Below, piece by piece: positions 1-7,796 of a stretch of DNA of 38,602 nt. The notes beneath the pieces are model-generated. The model was not told the origin of the DNA, searched no databases, and saw only the letters and a program-made list of their open reading frames with translations. The stretch lies in contig JAEERC010000002.1 in assembly GCA_016285645.1 (NCBI GenBank), positions 1-38,602 on the forward strand, read 5' to 3'. Position 1 is the stretch's first letter. The number at the start of each line of letters is the position of its first letter. This DNA is from Clostridiaceae bacterium. Its GTDB lineage: Bacteria > Bacillota > Clostridia > Oscillospirales > Acutalibacteraceae. Position numbers and translations under genes: made by a program.

Positions 1-164
1 CACCTCAAAGAGATGAAATTTGTGCATATTTGCAGGTTATGACGACGAGTAATACTTGCCGTATTCCGAGGAGGAATACCTGCATAAGATGTGCGAAGGT
101 CGCTCTTTGAGGCATTACTGGCTTATGAAGGACCGCCCTTTACCCGACCTGCATTTTTTATGGT
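1..164. other. Window edge without a convincing gene; nested inverted repeats
   Basis: No intact gene is supported here. Three inverted pairs are visible: CCTCAAAGAG (3-12) with CTCTTTGAGG (103-112), TGCAGGT (31-37) with ACCTGCA (78-84), and GTATTCC (61-67) with GGAATAC (73-79). The last two overlap by two bases, so they cannot all form together. A plus-strand frame is open from about 53 to 178 after a TAA at 50-52 and reads protein-like (for example YLPYSEEEYLHKM), so this may be a decayed or cut C-terminus. I do not recognise a family. It lies just downstream of the minus-strand aroA-like gene, and I see no clear terminator for that gene. Confidence 0.3.
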
Positions 165-1376
165 TTATTTTTTTCTGAACTCAATCCCGATTTCACTTAA
201 CTTGTCGTAGTACTGCGGCACAAAGCCGTCAATCACTTCCGCCCCTTCGAGCGCTCCGCCCACATTTGAAAGCAGCACCGCAAGCGCCATAACCGCCCTG
301 TGGTCGCCGTTTGCCGACACGGGAGTTGACGAGGGCTTTACAAGCGATTTGTTTATAATCGCCGTCTCATCGCCGAGGGCGAGGAACACATTGAGTTTGG
401 ACAGCTCCTTCGCGAGTTTTTCAATACAGAGTTTTTCCTTCGGCTTGAATCTGTTGAGTCCTCTGAAGGTGGCGCCTCTGTTGAGCGCCGCGTAAACAAA
501 GAGTATCGGCGCTAAATCGGGGTTGTCGGCAATGTTGATTTCGGGACTTTCATCCTCGCGAAGCTGTCTGAACAGTTCGGGGTAAATCACATCGTTCTGC
601 ACGCTGCCGTCGGAGAGCCCTTCAAGTTCCACCTCGCCGCCTATTGCGTTGAACGCCTCAAAATACGCCGCCGAGGACCAGTCGCCCTCAATGTCAAGGT
701 CAAGGGGCGTAAATTTCTTTCCGCCGTTTACAACCACCATGGACTGACCGCTCCAGGAAACATCAACGCCCTGACCCGCAAGCACTTTCACGGTTAAATC
801 AATGTAGTTTCTGCCGTCAATCGGGGGAGTGATGAATATTCTGCTTTTGCCGTCAATCAGCGCGAGCGCGTAAATCAGACCGCTTATGAAATGGCTGCTC
901 TCGGAGCCGAGAACATTGTAATCTCCTTTTTTGAGAGAGCCGTGAACTGCGATTTTGGAAGAGGATTTTTTGAACTTGATTTTGTGCGCTTCGCACACCT
1001 TTCTGCACACATCGTATGAGCGCTCAAAAAGTGAACTTTCGCCCTCAAACACCGCTTTTTTGCCGGATGCCATAGCAATCGGCAGCATAAAGCCGAGGGT
1101 GCTGTTGAAGGACGCGCAGTCAAAGGCGACCGCTTTTTTGCGAAGCAGAGGGTTTATGCCTTTTATACGCAGGGTTGAGCCGTCCCTGCTGCATTGCGCC
1201 CCCATTTCCTGCAAACACGAAACCGTTGTGAGGATATCGGGAGAAAAGGCGACATTGCGTATGACGCTTTCTTCTTCACAAAGGCCCGCGTACAGAATGA
1301 GGCGGTGCGCAATGCTTCTTGACGAGGGTGCCTGAAGTTTTCCCTTTGCCTGTGAAGGTTTAAATACAGCCGTCAT
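165..1376 (-). CDS. aroA: EPSP synthase-like protein (AroA family) with an altered PEP site
   Basis: Family: 3-phosphoshikimate 1-carboxyvinyltransferase, which joins shikimate-3-phosphate and PEP in chorismate synthesis in the cytoplasm. The 403-aa length, slightly under the usual ~427, and the order of family motifs support the fold. These are the SRSIAHR segment near residue 19, STLGFMLPIA at 92-101, GSESSHF at 157-163, IDGRNYIDLT at 186-195, ADNPDLAP at 283-290 and GDHRAVMA at 357-364. The start has a good AAGGAGG upstream. Odd: aligned by eye to E. coli AroA, PEP-contacting residues are replaced: Lys22 is Arg20, Arg124 is Gly95, Arg344 is about Cys317 and Lys411 is about Gly384. Gln171 becomes His162. 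Asp313, Glu341 and Arg386 equivalents remain (Asp284, Glu314, Arg360). The fold assignment is firm, but normal catalytic activity is doubtful. It sits 43 bp downstream of the DUF4274 gene and may share its transcript. Confidence 0.8.
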   Translation of the reverse strand: MTAVFKPSQAKGKLQAPSSRSIAHRLILYAGLCEEESVIRNVAFSPDILTTVSCLQEMGAQCSRDGSTLRIKGINPLLRKKAVAFDCASFNSTLGFMLPIAMASGKKAVFEGESSLFERSYDVCRKVCEAHKIKFKKSSSKIAVHGSLKKGDYNVLGSESSHFISGLIYALALIDGKSRIFITPPIDGRNYIDLTVKVLAGQGVDVSWSGQSMVVVNGGKKFTPLDLDIEGDWSSAAYFEAFNAIGGEVELEGLSDGSVQNDVIYPELFRQLREDESPEINIADNPDLAPILFVYAALNRGATFRGLNRFKPKEKLCIEKLAKELSKLNVFLALGDETAIINKSLVKPSSTPVSANGDHRAVMALAVLLSNVGGALEGAEVIDGFVPQYYDKLSEIGIEFRKK

Positions 1377-1419
1377 TTTTCTTCCTCCTTTTCAACGGTT
1401 TATGTCTGTATCGTATTCG

Positions 1420-1857
1420 TTACAAGTCAATATTACAGTCAATTCCATCAATTTGATTAGTAAAGATTTGTTCATCTTCGGCAAGCTGCTTTTTCAACTT
1501 AAATATTTGAACTTTTGTTAAAGGAACATTAAACGCTACTTTGCCAATCTTAAATGTGTTGCCTTTAATTCTCATATATAAATCGGTTATAAACTTAAAC
1601 CATTCTTTTGACTCTGATTCTTCCGGTTTCTCAAGAAGATAACTGTAACCATCGCCTGCATAAAAAATCATTAAAGCAAGGTTTAAAGTGCAATTAGAAT
1701 TATTTATAATAGCAGTAGGAATGGAAAACCCATCGCCCCAATTATAATTATATGCAAACAAATATAAAGCTTCTTCATCATTGCAACTTTTAGCAAATTC
1801 ATACTGACTTGATGAGTTGCCGTTAAGCAAGAGTTCCGTTATTGTTTCTTTTTTCAT
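1420..1857 (-). CDS. DUF4274 domain-containing protein
   Basis: A 145-aa soluble protein whose core resembles DUF4274: a stretch around residues 30-75 with YNYNWGDGFSIP, then a conserved NCTLNLALMIFY segment, and a charged C-terminal half. DUF4274 has no established biochemical function. Members are small cytoplasmic proteins often found near toxin or immunity genes, so an immunity-like role is only a guess. The ATG is chosen because AAGGAG lies seven bases upstream. That Shine-Dalgarno falls inside the decayed hsdM reading frame, which runs through the start codon in another frame. It reads toward the aroA-like gene with 43 bp between them. Confidence 0.6.
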   Translation of the reverse strand: MKKETITELLLNGNSSSQYEFAKSCNDEEALYLFAYNYNWGDGFSIPTAIINNSNCTLNLALMIFYAGDGYSYLLEKPEESESKEWFKFITDLYMRIKGNTFKIGKVAFNVPLTKVQIFKLKKQLAEDEQIFTNQIDGIDCNIDL

Positions 1858-2083
1858 ATCTCAACTCCTTGCCGGCTACATCATCTTCTGTAACTACTTT
1901 AGCGAAATCAATCACATCTTCATAGTTGCAGAACAGTTCATAAGTTTTTTCAATATCGGAATCGTCCATGTATTTTTGCGCACGTTTTGCATGAACTATT
2001 GTGCTCGCATCAATCAGTATTATTTTACCGTCCCTTTCCGACGGCTTGTGATTGTTCAGGAAAAGTGTTTTCTTATTATTATT
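1823..2083 (-). pseudogene. Remnant of a type I restriction methylase C-terminus (hsdM)
   Basis: The minus-strand frame from 2083 to a TAA at 1823 has no start of its own and is preceded by an in-frame TAG. It reads as the C-terminal part of an HsdM methyltransferase: a LFLNNHKPSERDGKIILIDA segment, then DDSDIEKTYELFCNYED, then FAKVVTEDDVAGKEL. In HsdM this is the stretch after the catalytic domain, where the methylase reports its product as an 'IDAS' strand and then ends with a helix pair. Resemblance is lost at about position 1866, where the DUF4274 gene takes over in another frame. It is too short to encode a methylase. Alternative: a chance resemblance, but three consecutive motifs in order make that less likely. 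Confidence 0.55.
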
Positions 2084-2198
2084 CTATCATCCATAATTAA
2101 AAATATCAATAATTCTTTCAAATGTACATAATTTGTTTACATTTTACAAATTAAAAAGTGAAAAATAAAAATTATTAATCAATTTTAACAAAAAACTG

Positions 2199-2228
2199 TT
2201 GACTATTATACCGAATTAGAATTATAAT
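2199..2228 (+). promoter_or_regulatory. Promoter for the first YhhN gene
   Basis: TTGACT (2199-2204) and TATAAT (2223-2228) with an 18-bp spacer in AT-rich DNA. The gene start lies 45 bp further on, after a CGGAGGGG ribosome binding site. Confidence 0.65.
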
Positions 2229-2273
2229 TAAATAGATAGGTTTTGTGAAATTCTGAATACCGGAGGGGCTTTT

Positions 2274-2981
2274 ATGATTGTGCCTTATGTTCTGACCGCC
2301 TGCGGAGCGGTTATGCTCTGCGTATTTTTAAGGGAGAGGGTAAAAAAAGGCGCGTGCGCGTCGGTCGCGGTACTCAAAAGCATTGTTTCACTGCTGTTTA
2401 TTTTTACCGCGATTACGGCATCGGTCATCGAGGGAAAAACAGTTTACGGTCTGCTTATTCTGTCGGGGCTTATCCTCGGAATGCTCGGCGATATCTGGCT
2501 CGACCTCAAATACGCCCATCCTGAGAGTGAAAAGGTTTACACCTGCGCGGGCTTCGCGGTTTTCGGCATCGGCCACATCTTTTATGCCGCGGCAATGATT
2601 ACCTTCTTTTATATCCGCGGGAATATCAAATTTATCATCATTCCCCTCGCTGTTTCGGTCATAGCCGCAGTGCTAAACATTTTTGGCGAAGATGTTATGA
2701 AAATAAAGTACGGTCAGTATAAAGCCATAGCGATTATCTACACCGTGTTCGTGTTTTCACTGCCCGCTCTCGCGATATCGTTCGCGATTCAGAACTCGTT
2801 TAAATGCGTTCCCGTCAATATGATGGCTGTTGCCGGTTTATTCTTTCTTGTTTCCGATTTTATTCTGAGCGGAACATATTTCGGCGAGGGTAAAAACCGC
2901 CCGGTCGATGTAATCACAAACCACGCAACATATTATATTGCCCAGTTCATAATCGCCCTTTCAATCTGCTTTGTAAAATAA
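2274..2981 (+). CDS. YhhN family membrane protein (lysoplasmalogenase-like)
   Basis: A 235-aa integral membrane protein with about eight hydrophobic segments. It carries the YhhN/TMEM86 pattern: a GDIWLDL motif near residue 72 (the family's conserved G-D), an F-x-G-H motif (FGIGHIFYAA near 98), and a C-terminal TYYIAQFIIALS helix. TMEM86 proteins hydrolyse the vinyl-ether bond of lysoplasmalogens. Whether bacterial members share that activity is established for only a few. Some anaerobic Clostridia make plasmalogens, so a role in ether-lipid turnover is reasonable inference. Start supported by CGGAGGGG ten or so bases upstream. It is alone on this strand. A paralogue lies at 4572-5267 beyond the M28 peptidase. 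Confidence 0.8.
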   Translation: MIVPYVLTACGAVMLCVFLRERVKKGACASVAVLKSIVSLLFIFTAITASVIEGKTVYGLLILSGLILGMLGDIWLDLKYAHPESEKVYTCAGFAVFGIGHIFYAAAMITFFYIRGNIKFIIIPLAVSVIAAVLNIFGEDVMKIKYGQYKAIAIIYTVFVFSLPALAISFAIQNSFKCVPVNMMAVAGLFFLVSDFILSGTYFGEGKNRPVDVITNHATYYIAQFIIALSICFVK

Positions 2982-3030
2982 CGCTTTTTTCCGTTGCTTA
3001 AAATAGTCTAACAATAATGCATATAAAAAA

Positions 3031-3125
3031 ATAATTGGCAGCCAGCCCTCTCCAAGCACGGAGAGGGTGGATTGTGAGCGAAGCGAGCAAGACGGGTGTG
3101 GCGAAAAACGGCGAAGCCGTTTCTT
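3031..3125. repeat. Intergenic hairpin element
   Basis: Between two genes lies a GC-richer block with two perfect hairpins: CCCTCTCC/GGAGAGGG (3046-3053 with 3060-3067) and AAACGGC/GCCGTTT (3106-3112 with 3116-3122), joined by a GAGCGAAGCGAGCAAGACGG segment. Its composition differs from the flanks, and it looks like a short dispersed element of the type common in gut Clostridia. It could also serve as a terminator for the upstream YhhN gene. No second full copy is seen in this window. Confidence 0.4.
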
Positions 3126-3153
3126 ACAGCAATTATCAAACAAACCAAAAAAC

Positions 3154-3181
3154 AATCCCGCAGGAAATCTCCTGCGGGATT
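3154..3181 (-). terminator. Terminator of the M28 peptidase gene
   Basis: An 11-bp stem AATCCCGCAGG/CCTGCGGGATT with a six-base loop, followed on the minus strand by a run of T (complement of the A run at 3147-3152). It starts 13 bases after the peptidase stop codon. Confidence 0.8.
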
Positions 3182-3193
3182 TTAATATGCAGT

Positions 3194-4444
3194 TTACTGT
3201 TTTGCGCCGTTATCGAATTTCTCAAGCACCCTTACGCTCACGGCGAAGCAGTCCGCGAGGCCGTCGAGGTTCATATTGTCCCACGAGTCTTTTCTGGTGT
3301 GATAGTAGCTTTCAAGTTTGTGGTTGAGTCCGGTAATACCTGTGGCTCTGAAACCTGCCTGAGCAAAAGCCGCGCTGTCGGTTGCGCCGCCGAGAGGGGG
3401 AACCATACCCTTGTTGCAGGTAACGCCGAGCTCCTGAGCGCATTCCATAAACAGGTCGGAAACATCCTTGTCCGCTTTTACGGTTGCGTTTAAGTCGCGG
3501 TAATTTACAAGCAGATATTTCGGGTCGTGAATTGTGTCGTAGGAATAAATGAAGGTGGGAACATCGTTGAAGTCGTTTTTGTGAGCTTCGCACCACGCCT
3601 TTGCGCCGCGAAGACCCGCTTCCTCCGAACCGGTAAGAACAACGCCTACCTCGGTGTTTTCAAGTTCAATTCCCTCATCCTTGAGCGCCTTGAGAACGGC
3701 GATGCCCATGTAGCAGCCGGAGAGATTGTCGTTTGCGCCGTCAACAACTATTTTGTAGTTGACCATAAAGTAAAGACCTACAAGGAACGGAACAAAAAGA
3801 AGTCCCCAGAGACCGACTTTGACAAGCCCGTCGACTTCCGCGCCGGATGATACTTTCACAGCGGCTAAAACATTGAGAACAATATAGAATACTGCGCCGA
3901 CGGCACAGAGAATGGCATGACCTTCAAAGCCTACGCCGCCGAGCTTGTAGTTTACGGGCCATTCCCAGGCAGCGTCCGGGTGACCGTTGAAGATAATTCT
4001 TCTTTTGACTTCGCCGGTGGGCTTTTTAAGAGCGGTTACATTGTGACCGGTCTTTTCGGGGAAAAGAGCGTCAACCGTCTTTTTGTAAACGCCGAACTGA
4101 AGCAGAGCGAGCGCAAGGCCGAAAACGATGAGAACAACGCCGATTATAGGCAGAACAACATTGCCGGTGAGCGTGCCGCAGAAGAACAGCGCGATTGCCG
4201 CGAGAACGCAGGTGATTGTGATGTAAATCCAGCCGTAGAATGATTTGGGATTTTCCTTGAAAGATTCAACATCGACTTTGTCACAGCCGAGATCCTTAAG
4301 AACGCCGCCCATATATTCGCACGCCTGTTTTTCGCCGTTTGAACCGGGGTCTCTCTTTTCAAACTTTGTGCATATATGCTTGATTTCCTCAAACATATAC
4401 TGCGCGTAGTCCGCTTTTTTCTCAATGAGTTTTGATAAATCCAT
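3194..4444 (-). CDS. Membrane-anchored M28 family metallopeptidase
   Basis: A 416-aa zinc aminopeptidase-like protein. Two or three hydrophobic helices (about residues 70-118) interrupt the N-terminal part, and another pair lies near 180-235, so the enzyme is membrane bound. M28 metal ligands appear in order: NGHPDAAWEW (His and Asp), GANDNLSGC (bridging Asp), GSEEAGLRGA (catalytic Glu and ligand Glu), YSYDTIHD (Asp) and a late His in YYHTRKD. M28 enzymes trim amino-terminal residues or act as carboxypeptidases; the substrate here is unknown. Start backed by AAGGAGAG upstream. Transcribed alone, ending in a strong hairpin. The inserted membrane segments inside an M28 fold are less usual than a plain secreted form. 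Confidence 0.8.
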   Translation of the reverse strand: MDLSKLIEKKADYAQYMFEEIKHICTKFEKRDPGSNGEKQACEYMGGVLKDLGCDKVDVESFKENPKSFYGWIYITITCVLAAIALFFCGTLTGNVVLPIIGVVLIVFGLALALLQFGVYKKTVDALFPEKTGHNVTALKKPTGEVKRRIIFNGHPDAAWEWPVNYKLGGVGFEGHAILCAVGAVFYIVLNVLAAVKVSSGAEVDGLVKVGLWGLLFVPFLVGLYFMVNYKIVVDGANDNLSGCYMGIAVLKALKDEGIELENTEVGVVLTGSEEAGLRGAKAWCEAHKNDFNDVPTFIYSYDTIHDPKYLLVNYRDLNATVKADKDVSDLFMECAQELGVTCNKGMVPPLGGATDSAAFAQAGFRATGITGLNHKLESYYHTRKDSWDNMNLDGLADCFAVSVRVLEKFDNGAKQ

Positions 4445-4535
4445 AATATCTCTCCTTCCAAAAAATAACAGTATAATTATCTAACATTTTAACCAATAAG
4501 TCAAGGCGGATTGAAGATTTTTTCATAAAAAATCA

Positions 4536-4556
4536 CCGCGTGCTGTCAACACGCGG
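4536..4556 (-). terminator. Terminator of the second YhhN gene
   Basis: CCGCGTG/CACGCGG stem with a seven-base loop, followed on the minus strand by TGATTTTTTATG. It lies just after the stop of the YhhN gene at 4572. Confidence 0.7.
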
Positions 4557-4571
4557 CGAATGTGTAATATC

Positions 4572-5267
4572 TTATTGATTTATAAGCGCCACAGTGAGCG
4601 CGAGCAGTATCTGAGCGGGATAATATGTGGCAAGTTCTATGGTTACTAGGCGGTTTTTGGATTTGACCGGGAAAAAGTAGATAAACGCAAGCACGGTGTC
4701 GCTTATTATGAACAGCACGCTGCCGACTGAGGAAACGATGAAAGCGGGGTCTCCCGTGCGGTAAAGGGCGACAAAGGATGAAACTCCCTTTGCGAAAAGA
4801 ATTCCGTAATAGAGCGCGAGAAGAACGAACAACTTTTTGTCAACGTTGAATTTGAGCACCTTTATAAGCACAACAGCCCCCGCGAAAATCACGGCTCCGG
4901 TGATGAACGGAAGAACCGACACACCCGAAATGAGCATGAATGCCCATATAAAAAAGATATGACCCACGAGGAAGGACGAGGTTCCCATCGCCATAAGGCG
5001 CGAGCGGAATTTGGGCGCAATCTCCTTTAAGCCGAGCAGTATGTCGCCGCCCTGCCCGAACATCAGCGCGAAAATCGCCAGGCAGAAATAGTAGGGGTTT
5101 GAGTCGTTGTTGTAGCAGTAGCCCACAAAGGCAATCGACATAAAGCCGAAACTCGAAAGGAATTTGCAGAGCATTCCGTTGAAGGACTGACCCTTTCTGC
5201 GGAAGATGATTGTCGCCGTCGCGCTCGCGCAGGTAAGCGCGCAAAGAACAATGATTAAAGTGAGCAT
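4572..5267 (-). CDS. YhhN family membrane protein, second copy
   Basis: A 231-aa polytopic membrane protein with about eight hydrophobic helices. Family marks: GQGGDILLGLKE (conserved G-D pair near residue 73), SSFLVGHIFFIW (G-H pair near 100), SDTVLAFIYFF and a closing TYYPAQILLALTVAL. It is clearly related to the YhhN protein at 2274-2981 but diverged well beyond a recent duplication. The two copies flank the M28 peptidase gene. Lysoplasmalogenase activity is known for the family in animals and a few bacteria, and is inferred here. It is a single-gene unit with its own terminator, diverging from the cysteine-cluster gene. Confidence 0.75.
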   Translation of the reverse strand: MLTLIIVLCALTCASATATIIFRRKGQSFNGMLCKFLSSFGFMSIAFVGYCYNNDSNPYYFCLAIFALMFGQGGDILLGLKEIAPKFRSRLMAMGTSSFLVGHIFFIWAFMLISGVSVLPFITGAVIFAGAVVLIKVLKFNVDKKLFVLLALYYGILFAKGVSSFVALYRTGDPAFIVSSVGSVLFIISDTVLAFIYFFPVKSKNRLVTIELATYYPAQILLALTVALINQ

Positions 5268-5342
5268 AACAAAACTCCCGATATATTTATATTGTAATTA
5301 TATACCAAGAAAAAAGAAATTTAAAGATATTTGTAAAAAAAC

Positions 5343-5371
5343 TTGATAATCGGACAAAAATTTTATAGAAT
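5343..5371 (+). promoter_or_regulatory. Promoter for the cysteine-cluster/HAD gene pair
   Basis: TTGATA (5343-5348) and TAGAAT (5366-5371), 17-bp spacer. A GGGAGGGA ribosome binding site and the ATG at 5396 follow at the expected distance. Confidence 0.55.
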
Positions 5372-5395
5372 ATCTAAAAGCAGGGAGGGAATGAT

Positions 5396-5908
5396 ATGAC
5401 AGAGTCCGCAGAAAGAGCGCTGAAAAACGCGTACGCGCTTCTCAAAAACACAACTCCGCTTGAAAATGTAAACTGCGGGTATCTGTGCTCGTCCGCCTGT
5501 TGCGGCGGTGACGAAAACGACTGCGTTTTTCTTTTCCCCTATGAGGATGAACTTGTAAAGGGCAACGGCTTTACAATTTGTGAAACGGAAGGAAATTTCG
5601 GATTTTCGGCGCTGCGCTGCAACGGCGAGTGCAACAGAAATTTCCGCCCCCTCGGCTGCAGAATTTTCCCGCTTTTTCCTCTGATTCTTCCCAAAAACGG
5701 TCACGAAAAGATTGTTGTGATAACCGACCCGAGGGCTTCAATCTGCCCGCTGACGCTTGAAAACGCCCGCGTTTCCCCGAAATTCGTCCGCGCGGTGCGA
5801 AGGGCGGGGATTTATCTTATGCGCGACCCGGAAATTAACGGATATATGAAGCGGATGACCAATGAACTGCTCGAGATAATCGAACTCAGAAACAAACTTG
5901 AAAAATAA
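5396..5908 (+). CDS. Cysteine-cluster protein (YkgJ-like)
   Basis: A 170-aa soluble protein with a dense set of cysteines: Cys27 and Cys31 in CGYLCSSACCGG, then Cys35, Cys36 and Cys43, followed by RCNGECNRNFRPLGCRIFP. The C...RPxxCRxFP pattern resembles the YkgJ family, thought to bind zinc or an iron-sulfur cluster. Function is unestablished. A GGGAGGGA ribosome binding site fixes the start. The next gene begins about 40 bases downstream with its own ribosome binding site, so the two are probably cotranscribed. The call rests on the cysteine pattern alone. Confidence 0.6.
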   Translation: MTESAERALKNAYALLKNTTPLENVNCGYLCSSACCGGDENDCVFLFPYEDELVKGNGFTICETEGNFGFSALRCNGECNRNFRPLGCRIFPLFPLILPKNGHEKIVVITDPRASICPLTLENARVSPKFVRAVRRAGIYLMRDPEINGYMKRMTNELLEIIELRNKLEK

Positions 5909-5949
5909 CAATGTGTAACGGTAAACGCCTTTACACCGAAAGGAATACA

Positions 5950-6585
5950 GTGAAATACGATCTTGTTATTTGGGACTGGAACGGCACCCTTCTCGATGAT
6001 GTTTCCGCGTCTTTAAGAAGCGTAAACGATATGCTTGACAGGCGCAATATGGAAAGAATAGACCTTGTGCGCTACAGGGAGTGCATAGGCGTACCCATCC
6101 GCTGCTTTTACGAGCAGGTTTTCGATATGGAGAAGGAGGAATACACCTCGCTTCTGCGCGAATACAACGACGGCTATGAGTATTATGTAAACCTCGACTG
6201 CACCGTGGCGCCCGGCGCGGAAGAACTGCTCGGCAAAATCAGAAACGCGGGAGTCCGTCAGATTCTCGTCTCCTCCTGCGAAAAAAATCAGCTAGCCGAC
6301 GCTATTGCAAAATTCGACATAGGCGGCTATTTCGACGCCGTGCTCGGCGCAGAGGATTTTCTTGCCACATCAAAAATTGACAGGGCGGTCGAGTATATCA
6401 ACAACAATATGAAACCCGGCGCGAAAATACTCGCCGTAGGCGATATCATTCACGATTACGACCTCGCGAAAACAGTCGGAGCCGACTGCGTGCTTGTTAA
6501 AACGGGGCACGAAAACACGAAAAAAATCGATTCCTCCGGCGCGAACATAGCCGAAACCGTCGCCGAGGTGGAAAAATACTTATAA
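5950..6585 (+). CDS. HAD family hydrolase (phosphoglycolate phosphatase-like)
   Basis: A cytoplasmic phosphatase of the haloacid dehalogenase superfamily. Motif I is DWNGTLLDD near the N-terminus, with Asn where most members have the second Asp. Motif II is LVSSCEKNQ. Motif III/IV is ILAVGDIIHDYDLAKTVGAD, where the Asp residues bind magnesium. A helical cap lies between motifs I and II, as in phosphoglycolate phosphatase-like enzymes, so the substrate is a small phosphoester that cannot be named. Start: I prefer the GTG at 5950, seven bases after GAAAGGA. It gives 211 residues, whereas an upstream ATG at 5911 would add 13 unconserved-looking residues without a ribosome binding site. A bidirectional hairpin closes the unit. 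Confidence 0.75.
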   Translation: MKYDLVIWDWNGTLLDDVSASLRSVNDMLDRRNMERIDLVRYRECIGVPIRCFYEQVFDMEKEEYTSLLREYNDGYEYYVNLDCTVAPGAEELLGKIRNAGVRQILVSSCEKNQLADAIAKFDIGGYFDAVLGAEDFLATSKIDRAVEYINNNMKPGAKILAVGDIIHDYDLAKTVGADCVLVKTGHENTKKIDSSGANIAETVAEVEKYL

Positions 6586-6589
6586 AAAT

Positions 6590-6619
6590 AAGACCTGCGG
6601 GTTTATGCCCGCAGGTCTT
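6590..6619. terminator. Bidirectional terminator
   Basis: A 12-bp perfect stem AAGACCTGCGGG/CCCGCAGGTCTT with a six-base loop. T runs follow on both strands, so it can end both the plus-strand HAD gene and the convergent ferredoxin-reductase gene. Confidence 0.85.
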
Positions 6620-6623
6620 TTTC

Positions 6624-7796
6624 TCAGTTAATCTTTATTGTTATATCGCTCACGGGGAACGAACAGCACGGGTGGATATATCCGAAACGGGCGTCCGCAA
6701 TTCTGCGGTAATCGGCGCTCTCGTCAATATACACCTCGCCGCTTACAAGTTTGCTTCTGCAGAATCCGCACTCGCCGCTTCTGCATCTCACGGGCACGGG
6801 CACCCCGGCTCTTTCAAGCGCGGTCAGCACTGTCTCATCGCCCCTGCAGGTAAATTCCGAGGTCTCGCCGCGGTTTATAACCGTCATTTTGTAGGTTTCG
6901 CCGCTCTTTGCCTCGCCGTTTGCCGTTCCCTGCATTTCAAATCGCACGTATTTTTTCTTGAGACCGAGTTTTTCAATTTCGCCTTTAAGGAATTTATACA
7001 TCGCCGCGGGTCCGCAGGCAAAAACGCTGTATTCGCCCTTCGGGGCGTATTTTTTTATAAGATCCGCGCCGATAAAGCCGTGCTCAAAACCCTTCGCCTT
7101 GCTCTCGCTGAGCACATAGACCACTTTGAAACTGCCGTTATTTTCGGCGATTGAGTCAAGTTCTTTTTTGAAAGCGAGGTCCTTTTCCGTGCGAGCGCCG
7201 TAGAGCAGAATCAGATTTAAGTTTTCGCTTCTCTCGTCAATCGCTTTCGCGAGTGAGAGGAACGGAGTTATACCGCTGCCGCCCGCTACGCCTATAACCG
7301 TTTTCGCGTCCCTGAGCGGCTCATAGACGAAGGTGCCCTCGGGAGCGTAGGAGGTGAGGGTGTCGCCCTCTTTAACATTGTCGAGAATATAGTCCGAAAC
7401 GAAGCCGCCCGCGGCTCTTTTGACCGCTATGCAGTATTCGTTTTTAAGCGCCTCTTTCGGGGATGACGCAAGCGAATACGCCCTTGTGCAGAGGGATTCG
7501 CCGATTTTAAGCGTAATCGAAATATACTGCCCCGCTCTGAAATAAGCGGTTCTGCCGTTTTCCGATTTCAGGTAATAGCGCTTGAAATCGTCCGTAACAT
7601 CTTCAACTTTGGTAACCGTGAGCGGCTGTTCTTTCGGATGAAGGGCGCGGGCTACCTTGTTTACCTGAAAAGAATCGGTGGGCAGGGGAAGGGTGTCGGA
7701 CGCCTTTGCCACATCGCCCAGACGCGCGGGAATGGTTGAAACGGTGTTGGCAAAATCCTTTAATCCGTTTTTAAGCGGTAATGCTTTTATTTTCAT
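6624..7796 (-). CDS. NAD(P)H-flavin/ferredoxin reductase with C-terminal 2Fe-2S domain
   Basis: A 390-aa electron-transfer protein. An N-terminal leader of about 55 residues precedes an FAD-binding barrel with the R-x-Y-S motif (TRAYSLASSP, Arg105-Ser108). A nucleotide-binding domain follows with GVAGGSGITPF (near 169-179) and a CGPAAMY segment. The C-terminal plant-type ferredoxin domain has CRSGECGFC and a last Cys in HPCCSF, giving the four cluster ligands. The layout matches phenol hydroxylase or Hmp-type reductase modules. Its start overlaps the stop of the upstream phytoene desaturase-like gene by four bases (ATGA), so the two are translationally coupled. The reductase probably feeds or drains electrons for that FAD enzyme. 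The reaction is unknown. Confidence 0.8.
   Translation of the reverse strand: MKIKALPLKNGLKDFANTVSTIPARLGDVAKASDTLPLPTDSFQVNKVARALHPKEQPLTVTKVEDVTDDFKRYYLKSENGRTAYFRAGQYISITLKIGESLCTRAYSLASSPKEALKNEYCIAVKRAAGGFVSDYILDNVKEGDTLTSYAPEGTFVYEPLRDAKTVIGVAGGSGITPFLSLAKAIDERSENLNLILLYGARTEKDLAFKKELDSIAENNGSFKVVYVLSESKAKGFEHGFIGADLIKKYAPKGEYSVFACGPAAMYKFLKGEIEKLGLKKKYVRFEMQGTANGEAKSGETYKMTVINRGETSEFTCRGDETVLTALERAGVPVPVRCRSGECGFCRSKLVSGEVYIDESADYRRIADARFGYIHPCCSFPVSDITIKIN

Noticed and set aside
1817-2131. Plus-strand ORF of 104 codons
   Set aside because: It is antisense to the hsdM remnant and the start of the DUF4274 gene and has no supporting signal.
3035-3493. Plus-strand ORF of 152 codons
   Set aside because: It runs antisense through the M28 peptidase and its terminator and has no ribosome binding site; it is a shadow.
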